Shown here piece after piece: positions 1 through 5,943 of a stretch of 5,943 bases of DNA. Position 1 is the stretch's first letter. Each line of letters opens with the position of its first letter. The translations under genes were made by a program, and so were the position numbers. Source of the DNA: Steroidobacteraceae bacterium (GTDB lineage Bacteria > Pseudomonadota > Gammaproteobacteria > Steroidobacterales > Steroidobacteraceae). The notes under the pieces are model-generated. The model made no database searches and was not told where the DNA came from. It was given only the letters and a program-made list of their open reading frames with translations. The stretch spans positions 1 to 5,943 of the forward strand of contig JALRHE010000120.1 in assembly GCA_023253235.1 (NCBI GenBank), in the 5' to 3' direction.

Positions 1-233
1 GGCTTTTTGTCGGGATCTAGCGGTTGCATCAAATCAACCTCGACCGTGTGGACGCCGCGTCCCATCGCACAGATATCTTCGTCTACGTTCTCACGCTCGC
101 TGACAAAGTTACCCGTCACATCGAGCCCCAACATATCGACCCACAGCGTCTTGAGACGCTGCTTGTCCGGCCCGCCGATGGCCACTTGCTGGATACCAAG
201 AACTCGAAACGGTCGGCTCGCTGCGATCGACAT
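1..233 (-). CDS. VOC-fold protein, probable methylmalonyl-CoA epimerase (N-terminal 77 codons, runs off window)
   Basis: This is a partial gene: 77 codons plus two bases are visible from an ATG at 233-231, and the C-terminus lies beyond position 1. The protein begins MSIAASRPFRVLGIQQVAIG and continues through LWVDMLGLDV (residues 30-39) to VEVDLMQPLDPDKK (64-77). This is the first beta-alpha-beta-beta-beta unit of the vicinal oxygen chelate fold (glyoxalase I and methylmalonyl-CoA epimerase superfamily); complete members are about 140-150 residues. An epimerase role is inferred mainly from position, directly after both propionyl-CoA carboxylase genes and downstream of the mutase: converting (S)- to (R)-methylmalonyl-CoA is the only step otherwise missing here. 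By hand alignment to classical epimerases, the usual first metal ligand His is Gln16 and the second, Gln, is Asp67, so a glyoxalase-like or other VOC activity is possible. The start follows pccA by 11 nt with a good ribosome binding site. VOC membership is confident; the exact reaction is moderately likely. Confidence 0.85.
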   Translation of the reverse strand, partial: MSIAASRPFRVLGIQQVAIGGPDKQRLKTLWVDMLGLDVTGNFVSERENVDEDICAMGRGVHTVEVDLMQPLDPDKK

Positions 234-240
234 GACCAAT

Positions 241-246
241 TCCCTC
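241..246 (-). promoter_or_regulatory. Shine-Dalgarno site of the VOC/epimerase gene
   Basis: On the minus strand GAGGGA occupies 246-241, seven bases before the ATG at 233. It overlaps the TGA stop of pccA (247-245), so ribosomes finishing pccA end on this site, which favours coupled translation. It supports the ATG at 233 as the true start. Confidence 0.7.
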
Positions 247-2275
247 ACTCGAACCGCATGATGACTTGATCAACCGCGAGGCTGTCGCCTTTCTTCGCGA
301 CGACCTCGGTCACGACACAATCCTGAGTGGCGAACAGGATGTTTTCCATCTTCATCGCTTCGATTGCCGCTAGCTTTTCGCCTGCTCGAACCGTTTGTCC
401 TGTCTGCACTGCGACATCGACCAACAAGCCAGGCATGGGTGACAACAACACCTTCGACAAATCGGGTGGTGCCTTGAACGGCATCAAAGCCTCGAGTTCC
501 GCCTGCCGGGGCGAGAACACGCGAGCGAAAAGCGATGCGCCATTGTGCGAGATCCGATAACCGAGACCGACACGCTCGATTTGCGCGCAAAAAGTGCGCC
601 CATCGAAACTGCCGTGCACGGCGATGTCACGCAGATTGTCCTCGAAGGAAATCTCATGCGTTTGACCGGCAATCGTGATGTGAAAGGCTGCACCTACCGG
701 CCGCACAGTCACCGGAATCTGATCGCGACGACCCGACTCATCGGTCAAAACGATGATGAAATCCTCGCGGATCCGAACTTCGCGGTGACGGCGCTGGCCC
801 GTGAGGGTCGCGGCACGCTCACGCGAGCGCCGATGCGATACCGCTGCCAGAGCCAACAGGAATCCAGCTTGTTCATGCACCACGCTGCTTGCTGAAAACC
901 CTTTCGGATAATGCTCGGCGATGAATCCGGTGTTGAATTCACCGGAGACGAACTTCGGGTGTGCCAGCAACGCCGCTTGAAATGGAATATTGCTCGAGAT
1001 TCCACGAATCACGAATCCGTTCAAGGCCTCACGCATCCGCGCAATCGCTTCGTTGCGATCACGCCCGTGCGTGATCAGCTTGGCGATCATGGAATCGTAG
1101 AACATCGGAATTTCGCCACCTTCGTAAACGCCGGTGTCGACACGCACACCACCGCCCTGCGGGACGGGTTGCGACGCTTCCATGTTCTGCTCGGGCGGTC
1201 GATATTTGACGAGCCTTCCGGTCGAAGGCAGAAAGTTTCGATATGGATCCTCGGCGTTGATTCGGCACTCGATCGCCCAACCATTGCGTGCGATCTCGCT
1301 TTGCTTGAAAGCCAACTTCTCGCCGGCCGCCACTCGAATCATCTGCTCGACGAGGTCGAGGCCCGTGATGCACTCGGTGACGGGATGCTCTACCTGCAGT
1401 CGAGTGTTCATCTCCAGAAAGTAGAAGCTTTTGTCCTTACCGACCACGAACTCGACGGTGCCAGCACTTTGGTAGTTCACCGCCTTTGCCAAGGCTACGG
1501 CCTGCTCGCCCATAGCCTTGCGAGTTTTGTCGTCGAGGAAAGGGCTCGGCGCTTCTTCGATCACCTTCTGGTGTCGGCGCTGGATGGAGCATTCGCGCTC
1601 CCACAAATAAACGCAGTTGCCGTGACTATCGCCTAACACCTGAATCTCTATGTGACGCGGCTCTTCGACGAACTTTTCGATGAAGACGCGATCGTCACCA
1701 AAACTATTACGTGCTTCGTTACGGCACGATGTGAAGCCTTCGAGAGCTTCCTTGTCATTCCAGGCGACTCGCAGGCCTTTGCCGCCACCGCCAGCGCTCG
1801 CTTTGATCATCACGGGATAGCCGATGCCCTTGGCTATCTCGACTGCTTTCTCGGCTGACTCGATTGGACTGTTGTAGCCCGGAATCGTATTTACCTTCGC
1901 TTTCGCCGCCAATTCCTTGGACGCGATCTTGTCGCCCATCGCCGCAATCGAGGCGGTCTTCGGACCGATGAAGATGATGCCCTCTTCTTCGACACGGCGG
2001 GCGAACTCGGCATTCTCCGACAAGAAACCATAACCGGGATGTACGGCCTCGGCACCCGTCTGTTTGCAAGCAGCGATGATCTTGTCCGCTACCAGATAAG
2101 ACTCGCGCGACGGCGCGGGTCCCAACAACACTGACTCGTCTGCCAGTTCGACATGACGAGCATCACGGTCGGCTTCTGAATACACCGCCACCGTCTTGAT
2201 GCCCATACGTCGTGCCGTCTTGATGACACGACAGGCAATTTCACCACGATTGGCGATCAGGATTTTCTTGAACAT
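245..2275 (-). CDS. pccA: Propionyl-CoA carboxylase alpha subunit (biotin carboxylase plus biotin carrier)
   Basis: A complete 676-residue protein that carboxylates its own biotin with ATP and bicarbonate and delivers the carboxyl group to the beta subunit in the cytoplasm. The biotin carboxylase domain spans about residues 1-450: it opens MFKKILIANRGEIACRVIKT, has HPGYGFLSEN at 79-88, the glycine-rich ATP loop GGGGKG at 162-167, ERECSIQRRHQK at 226-237, and the catalytic segment EMNTRLQVEHPVTE at 288-301, with a conserved Arg338 in ECRIN. About residues 470-600 form a divergent middle region matching the BT (alpha-beta contact) domain of propionyl-CoA carboxylases. The C-terminal biotinyl domain (about 605-676) carries EAMKMEN with biotinyl Lys642, 35 residues from the end as is usual. 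Length and domain order fit PccA rather than the short AccC of acetyl-CoA carboxylase. A methylcrotonyl- or geranyl-CoA carboxylase subunit would look similar; the mutase and meaB neighbours decide for propionyl-CoA. It starts 24 nt after pccB. Confidence 0.96.
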   Translation of the reverse strand: MFKKILIANRGEIACRVIKTARRMGIKTVAVYSEADRDARHVELADESVLLGPAPSRESYLVADKIIAACKQTGAEAVHPGYGFLSENAEFARRVEEEGIIFIGPKTASIAAMGDKIASKELAAKAKVNTIPGYNSPIESAEKAVEIAKGIGYPVMIKASAGGGGKGLRVAWNDKEALEGFTSCRNEARNSFGDDRVFIEKFVEEPRHIEIQVLGDSHGNCVYLWERECSIQRRHQKVIEEAPSPFLDDKTRKAMGEQAVALAKAVNYQSAGTVEFVVGKDKSFYFLEMNTRLQVEHPVTECITGLDLVEQMIRVAAGEKLAFKQSEIARNGWAIECRINAEDPYRNFLPSTGRLVKYRPPEQNMEASQPVPQGGGVRVDTGVYEGGEIPMFYDSMIAKLITHGRDRNEAIARMREALNGFVIRGISSNIPFQAALLAHPKFVSGEFNTGFIAEHYPKGFSASSVVHEQAGFLLALAAVSHRRSRERAATLTGQRRHREVRIREDFIIVLTDESGRRDQIPVTVRPVGAAFHITIAGQTHEISFEDNLRDIAVHGSFDGRTFCAQIERVGLGYRISHNGASLFARVFSPRQAELEALMPFKAPPDLSKVLLSPMPGLLVDVAVQTGQTVRAGEKLAAIEAMKMENILFATQDCVVTEVVAKKGDSLAVDQVIMRFE

Positions 2276-2286
2276 GATTGAGCTTG

Positions 2287-2292
2287 CTCCTT
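2287..2292 (-). promoter_or_regulatory. Shine-Dalgarno site of pccA
   Basis: AAGGAG on the minus strand (2292-2287) lies in the 24-nt gap between pccB and pccA, 11 bases before the ATG at 2275. The spacing is slightly long, but the match is strong and no other start nearby is better placed. The gap holds nothing else recognisable. Confidence 0.7.
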
Positions 2293-2299
2293 CACGCCA

Positions 2300-3832
2300 T
2301 CACAGAGGGATGTTGCCGTGCTTACGCCACGGCTCTTCGATCTTCTTGTCGCGCAACACCGTCAACGCGCGACAGACACGACGACGTGTTCCATGCGGCA
2401 TGATGACATCGTCGATATAACCGCGGGCGCCAGCAACGAACGGATTTGCGAACTTCTCGCGATATTCCGCTTCGCGAGCCGCCAACTTTTCAGGGTCGCT
2501 CTTCTCGTTACGGAAGATGATTTCGACGGCGCCTTTCGCGCCCATCACCGCGATCTCGGCATTTGGCCAAGCGAAGTTCACGTCGCCGCGCAAATGCTTG
2601 GAGGCCATGACGTCGTATGCACCGCCGTAAGCCTTGCGCGTGATGACGGTGATTTTCGGTACGGTGCACTCGGCGTAGGCGTAGAGCAACTTCGCTCCGT
2701 GCTTGATGATGCCACCGTACTCCTGTGCAGTACCCGGCATGAAACCCGGCACATCGACGAACGTCACGACCGGGATGCTGAAGGCGTCGCAGAAACGTAC
2801 GAAACGCGCTGCCTTGATGCTGCTCTTGATGTCGAGACAGCCAGCCAGTACCAGTGGTTGGTTGGCGACGATACCGACGACTTGTCCGTCCATACGCGCG
2901 AATCCGACGAGGATGTTCTTCGCGTAATCCGGCTGCAGCTCGAAGAACTCGCCGTCGTCGACCACTTTCGTGACGAGCTCCTTCATGTCGTAGGGCTTGT
3001 TCGGATTGTCCGGGATCAGCGTATCGAGCGAGAAATCATCACGATCGGGCGGGTCGCCCGCTTCGCGCATCGGCGCTTTCTCGCGATTGTTGGAGGGCAA
3101 ATAGTTGAAGAATCGTCGGACCATCAAAATGGCGTCGACATCGTTTTCGAAGGCAAGATCGGCTACGCCGCTACGAGTCGTATGGGTGATCGCTCCACCG
3201 AGATCCTCTGCGGTGACTTCCTCGTGAGTGACAGTCTTGACGACCTCGGGGCCGGTCACGAACATGTACGAACTGTCCTTGACCATGAAAATGAAGTCGG
3301 TGAGAGCGGGACTATAGACCGCGCCACCTGCACTCGGACCCATGATCAAACTGATCTGCGGTACCACACCCGATGCAGTGACGTTGCGCTGGAATACCTC
3401 GGCGTAACCACCAAGTGAAGCGACGCCCTCTTGAATTCGCGCGCCGCCCGAGTCGTTGATGCCGATGACCGGCGCACCGACCTTCATCGCCATATCCATG
3501 ACTTTGCAGATCTTCTGCGCATGGGCTTCGCTGAGTGAACCGCCGAAGACCGTGAAATCCTGGCTGAACACGAACACGAGGCGGCCATTGATGAAGCCGC
3601 ATCCAGTGACGACACCGTCACCCGGGATTTTCTGATCCTGCATGCCAAAGTCGCTGCAGCGATGCTCGACGAACATATCCCATTCTTCGAAGCTGCCTTC
3701 GTCCAACAGCAACTCCACGCGTTCACGCGCAGTCAGTTTGCCCTTGGCATGCTGTGCTTCTATGCGCTTGAGCCCGCCACCCTGACGGGCTTGTGCCCGC
3801 TTCTTCTCGAGCTGCTGAATGATGTCATGCAT
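2300..3832 (-). CDS. pccB: Propionyl-CoA carboxylase beta subunit (carboxyltransferase)
   Basis: A complete 510-residue carboxyltransferase that moves the carboxyl group from the biotin of PccA to propionyl-CoA, giving (S)-methylmalonyl-CoA; known relatives form an alpha6-beta6 complex. It has two crotonase-like halves. The N-terminal half (about 1-250) contains KGKLTARERVELLLDEGSFE (30-49), INDSGGARIQEG (125-136) and the first oxyanion-hole segment GPSAGGAVYSPA (166-177). The C-terminal half (about 260-510) contains FVDVPGFMPG (358-367) and the second oxyanion segment RKAYGGAYDVM (399-409), ending PWRKHGNIPL. Asp407 in GGAYD matches the position where propionyl-CoA carboxylases carry Asp and acetyl-CoA-preferring enzymes carry a hydrophobic residue, which supports propionyl-CoA as substrate. 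The frame can be extended seven codons to a TTG at 3853, but the ATG at 3832 is preferred: it has a ribosome binding site eight bases upstream, it gives the usual family length and N-terminus, and it overlaps the meaB stop by only 8 nt. Confidence 0.97.
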   Translation of the reverse strand: MHDIIQQLEKKRAQARQGGGLKRIEAQHAKGKLTARERVELLLDEGSFEEWDMFVEHRCSDFGMQDQKIPGDGVVTGCGFINGRLVFVFSQDFTVFGGSLSEAHAQKICKVMDMAMKVGAPVIGINDSGGARIQEGVASLGGYAEVFQRNVTASGVVPQISLIMGPSAGGAVYSPALTDFIFMVKDSSYMFVTGPEVVKTVTHEEVTAEDLGGAITHTTRSGVADLAFENDVDAILMVRRFFNYLPSNNREKAPMREAGDPPDRDDFSLDTLIPDNPNKPYDMKELVTKVVDDGEFFELQPDYAKNILVGFARMDGQVVGIVANQPLVLAGCLDIKSSIKAARFVRFCDAFSIPVVTFVDVPGFMPGTAQEYGGIIKHGAKLLYAYAECTVPKITVITRKAYGGAYDVMASKHLRGDVNFAWPNAEIAVMGAKGAVEIIFRNEKSDPEKLAAREAEYREKFANPFVAGARGYIDDVIMPHGTRRRVCRALTVLRDKKIEEPWRKHGNIPL

Positions 3833-4853
3833 GAGTGGATTCCCTTTTTTCAAATAGGTCTAGCAACTTTCGCGCGGCCGACGAGGGTGCGATACGCGAC
3901 TGCGACACATCGACGAGCACCGCGGGCAGCGCTGCTCTGACTGCAGCACAATCCCGAAAATCGGCTGCCAATCGGGCGTGGACTTGATCCCACATCCAAG
4001 TCAACGCCTGCTGACGACGCTTCTCGGTAAACTCGCCGGACAGATTACGCAGGCGCTTGAACTCCTGCACCTCGGCCCAGAACTGCTCCAAACCTTCGGC
4101 GCGCAGTGCACTGCCGCGCATGACGCGCGTCTGCCAACGATTCTCGCCGCTCGTGCCGGGAGCTCCCGTGAAACGCAGCACGCGCAACGCGCTCGTGATC
4201 TGCGCCTCCGCACGCGTGGCGGCGTCTGGATCGAGATCGGCTTTGTTGATGACGATGAGATCGGCCATTTCCATGATGCCTTTTTTCATCGCTTGCAGAT
4301 CATCGCCGGCATTCGGCAACTGCAGCAGTACGAACATGTCGGTCATTCCCGCCACGGTCGTTTCGGATTGGCCTACGCCCACGGTCTCAACTATGACGAC
4401 GTCGTAACCGGCAGCCTCGCAAACGAGCATCGCTTCGCGGGTCTTCTCGGCAACTCCGCCCAAGGTTCCTGACGATGGGCTTGGTCGGATGTACGCCCGC
4501 TCGTGCACGGACAAACGCTCCATACGGGTCTTGTCACCGAGGATGGAGCCGCCGGACAAACCTGAAGACGGGTCAACCGCGAGCACGGCGACTTGGTGCC
4601 CTCGATCGATCAAATACATGCCCAAAGATTCGATGAAGGTCGACTTGCCGACACCGGGTACACCCGAGATACCCAAGCGCAGCGCACGCCCGCTCTCGGG
4701 CAACAGCGCATCGAGCACGGCATCAGCACGAACACGATGTTCCGGTAGCGTCGACTCGAGCAACGTGATCGTTTTCGCCAGTGCCCGTCGATCGCCAGCA
4801 CGTACTGCGGCAATCAAGGCAGCGTCGTCCGTATCAACCGATGGCACAGGCAT
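3825..4853 (-). CDS. meaB: MeaB-family GTPase, methylmalonyl-CoA mutase chaperone
   Basis: A complete G3E-type P-loop GTPase of 342 residues, close to the family norm. It binds methylmalonyl-CoA mutase and uses GTP to gate adenosylcobalamin loading and to protect or rescue the enzyme from inactivation. The N-terminal helices (1-55) precede the Walker A loop GVPGVGKST (64-72, Lys70). VDPSS (93-97) and GDKTRM (106-111) follow, then the Walker B/switch segment DVVIVETVGVGQSE (151-164), the LPNAGDDLQAMKKG stretch (179-192) corresponding to the mobile switch region described in MeaB, and the guanine-specificity motif NKAD (203-206). The C-terminal part, from about 255, is the helical dimerisation arm. 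The older name ArgK (arginine/ornithine transport kinase) is a historical misassignment. The start lies inside the mutase gene (about 20 nt overlap) and the stop overlaps pccB by 8 nt, consistent with coupled translation. The start could be the ATG at 4853 or a GTG two codons on (4847); a TGA at 4868-4866 rules out anything further upstream. Confidence 0.97.
   Translation of the reverse strand: MPVPSVDTDDAALIAAVRAGDRRALAKTITLLESTLPEHRVRADAVLDALLPESGRALRLGISGVPGVGKSTFIESLGMYLIDRGHQVAVLAVDPSSGLSGGSILGDKTRMERLSVHERAYIRPSPSSGTLGGVAEKTREAMLVCEAAGYDVVIVETVGVGQSETTVAGMTDMFVLLQLPNAGDDLQAMKKGIMEMADLIVINKADLDPDAATRAEAQITSALRVLRFTGAPGTSGENRWQTRVMRGSALRAEGLEQFWAEVQEFKRLRNLSGEFTEKRRQQALTWMWDQVHARLAADFRDCAAVRAALPAVLVDVSQSRIAPSSAARKLLDLFEKRESTHA
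3841..3846 (-). promoter_or_regulatory. Shine-Dalgarno site that fixes the pccB start
   Basis: Minus-strand AAGGGA (3846-3841) follows a short run of A and lies eight bases before the ATG at 3832, inside the last codons of meaB. It is downstream of the alternative TTG at 3853, so it can only serve the ATG; this supports the 510-residue form of PccB. Confidence 0.75.
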
Positions 4854-5943
4854 CCTTGATGTGCTTCAACACGTCGCGAGCACTCTCGGGGATCGGCGTA
4901 CCCGGGCCATAGATCCCCTTCACGCCAGCGCCATACAGAAACTCGTAGTCCTGCTGCGGCACGACACCACCAACGAAAACGATGATGTCGTTGGCGCCCT
5001 GCGCGCGCAGAGCGCGGATGATCTCCGGGACCAACGTCTTATGACCGGCTGCAAGCGTGCTGACGCCCACCGCATGCACGTCATTCTCGATGGCCTGGCG
5101 AGCACACTCCTCTGGTGTCTGGAACAGCGGACCCACATCGACGTCGAAACCAAGGTCGGCGAATGCGCTCGCGACAACTTTCGCGCCTCGATCGTGACCG
5201 TCCTGCCCAAGCTTCGCGATCATCACGCGCGGCCGACGGCCCGCTGCAGCAGCAAAAGCATCGATCTCGGTCTTCAACGCATTCCAGGAATCTGCGCTCT
5301 CGTAAGCTCCTGCGTACACACCACTGACCTCCTGGGAGTTGGCACGATGACGACCCCAGACCTGCTCAAGGGCATCACTGACCTCACCCACCGTTGCACG
5401 CTCGCGCATCGCCGCGATACTGAGTTCGAGCAAATTACCGTCACGCTGGCGTGCGGCATTCGTCAACGCCTCGAGAGTCTGCCGTACTCGAGCCTCGTCA
5501 CGGCTGGCACGAATCGACTTGAGACGTGCGATCTGATTTTCTCGTACCGCTACGTTGTCGATCTCGAGGATCTCGACAGGGTCTTCTTTGTCGAGTTTGA
5601 ATTTATTGACACCGACGATGACGTCACGACCAGAGTCGATCCTCGCTTGCTTCTCGGCAGCGCTCGCCTCGATACGCAACTTCGCCCAACCGCTTTCGAC
5701 GGCGCGCGTCATGCCGCCCATCGCATCGACCTCTTCGATGATGGCCCAGGCTTTATCCGCCATCTCCTGCGTCAGCCGTTCCATCATGTAGCTGCCGGCC
5801 CAGGGATCGACCACGCTCGTGATATGGGTTTCTTCCTGCAGGATCAATTGGGTATTGCGGGCGATGCGTGCGCTGAACTCCGTCGGCAGTGCAATCGCTT
5901 CGTCGAACGAGTTGGTGTGCAGGCTCTGCGTGCCGCCGAACAC
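4834..5943 (-). CDS. scpA: Methylmalonyl-CoA mutase, C-terminal half with B12-binding domain (partial)
   Basis: The last 369 codons of an adenosylcobalamin-dependent mutase that interconverts (R)-methylmalonyl-CoA and succinyl-CoA. The frame is open to the window edge; the GTG at 5943 is an internal valine, not a start. Single-chain mutases are about 710-730 residues, so roughly the first half is missing. Numbering from the edge, residues 1-130 finish the catalytic TIM-barrel domain, including QSLHTNS (6-12), DEAIALPT (14-21), DPWAGS (46-51) and RIDSGRDVIVGVNKF (101-115). A linker follows (about 130-235). The Rossmann-like cobalamin domain (about 236-365) has DGHDRG (248-253), whose His250 is the lower axial cobalt ligand, then the ST-L motif at 295-297 and GG at 325-326. 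The fused B12 domain marks the catalytic (large/alpha-type) chain. Similarity to known methylmalonyl-CoA mutases is close throughout; isobutyryl- or ethylmalonyl-CoA mutase is less likely given the neighbours, though key substrate residues lie in the unseen half. Confidence 0.97.
   Translation of the reverse strand: MFGGTQSLHTNSFDEAIALPTEFSARIARNTQLILQEETHITSVVDPWAGSYMMERLTQEMADKAWAIIEEVDAMGGMTRAVESGWAKLRIEASAAEKQARIDSGRDVIVGVNKFKLDKEDPVEILEIDNVAVRENQIARLKSIRASRDEARVRQTLEALTNAARQRDGNLLELSIAAMRERATVGEVSDALEQVWGRHRANSQEVSGVYAGAYESADSWNALKTEIDAFAAAAGRRPRVMIAKLGQDGHDRGAKVVASAFADLGFDVDVGPLFQTPEECARQAIENDVHAVGVSTLAAGHKTLVPEIIRALRAQGANDIIVFVGGVVPQQDYEFLYGAGVKGIYGPGTPIPESARDVLKHIKDACAIG
4854..4857 (-). 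promoter_or_regulatory. Candidate ribosome binding site of meaB, bearing on its start
   Basis: Minus-strand AAGG (4857-4854) abuts the ATG at 4853 directly, which is too close for normal pairing with that codon. If read as AAGGA (4857-4853), it sits five bases before the GTG at 4847 (codon 3). Initiation may therefore be at the GTG, or at the ATG by re-initiation after the mutase stop at 4834. No other purine-rich match lies in the preceding bases. Confidence 0.4.

Noticed and set aside
7..269. Two plus-strand open frames of 81-84 codons at the low-coordinate edge
   Set aside because: They oppose the start of the VOC gene. The minus-strand reading has a recognisable VOC fold, a good ribosome binding site and operon spacing; the plus-strand translations resemble nothing.
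911..1636. A 241-codon plus-strand open frame antisense to pccA, continued by another at 1652-1858 and preceded by one at 545-895
   Set aside because: All three are in the same codon register with pccA and are separated only by single antisense stops; for example the TAA ending at 1636 is a sense TTA leucine codon. They are codon-use shadows of pccA.
2280..2289. Short inverted repeat GAGCAAGCTC between pccB and pccA
   Set aside because: It could form only three or four base pairs with a two- to four-base loop and no T-run, too weak for a terminator or a regulatory hairpin; it is likely chance around the pccA ribosome binding site.
2318..3418. A 366-codon open frame on the plus strand, antisense to pccB
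   Set aside because: It is in exact codon register with pccB. In that register an antisense stop appears only where the sense gene uses TTA, CTA or TCA, which are rare in this GC-leaning gene set, so long open frames are expected. Its translation shows no recognisable domain, while pccB is conserved from end to end.
3845..3850. Run of six A on the minus strand near the end of meaB, a possible slippage site
   Set aside because: The run encodes Glu-Lys in the normal meaB frame, the frame continues to a sensible stop, and neither a frameshift nor a stimulatory structure is evident.
3978..4472. A 164-codon plus-strand open frame antisense to meaB
   Set aside because: It is in register with meaB and has the same explanation; the GTPase motifs on the minus strand leave no doubt about which strand is coding.
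5941..5943. GTG at the window edge as a possible start of a short 369-residue mutase
   Set aside because: The sequence begins in the middle of the conserved catalytic domain (FGGTQSLHTNS), so this is an internal valine of a longer gene.

Overview
The window holds one stretch of a chromosomal catabolic operon, transcribed entirely from the minus strand. It encodes the methylmalonyl-CoA route that turns propionyl-CoA into succinyl-CoA. In transcription order (high to low coordinate) the genes are: the C-terminal half of B12-dependent methylmalonyl-CoA mutase (4834-5943, N-terminus beyond the window edge); its GTPase chaperone MeaB (3825-4853); the propionyl-CoA carboxylase carboxyltransferase (beta) subunit (2300-3832); the biotin-carrying alpha subunit (245-2275); and the first 77 codons of a VOC-fold protein that is probably the methylmalonyl-CoA epimerase (1-233, running off the other edge).

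The genes form one enzymatic line. The alpha subunit loads CO2 onto biotin and the beta subunit transfers it to propionyl-CoA, giving (S)-methylmalonyl-CoA. An epimerase, most likely the VOC protein, converts this to the (R) isomer, and the mutase rearranges it to succinyl-CoA for the TCA cycle. MeaB gates cofactor loading and protects the mutase. Such a pathway serves breakdown of propionate, odd-chain fatty acids, branched-chain amino acids or sterol side chains.

The genes are packed tightly. Mutase and meaB overlap by about 20 nt, meaB and pccB by 8 nt, pccB and pccA are 24 nt apart, and pccA and the VOC gene 11 nt apart. No promoter, terminator, RNA gene, repeat, mobile element or CRISPR array was found, and no non-coding stretch exceeds 24 nt. 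The operon promoter must lie beyond the high-coordinate edge.

The sequence is moderately GC-rich by eye, and the protein types and gene order fit a proteobacterium, perhaps gammaproteobacterial; this is a weak taxonomic inference. Overall it is an ordinary metabolic region. The points worth a second look are the metal-ligand pattern of the VOC protein, two start-codon decisions (pccB and meaB), and long antisense open frames that are explained by codon use.
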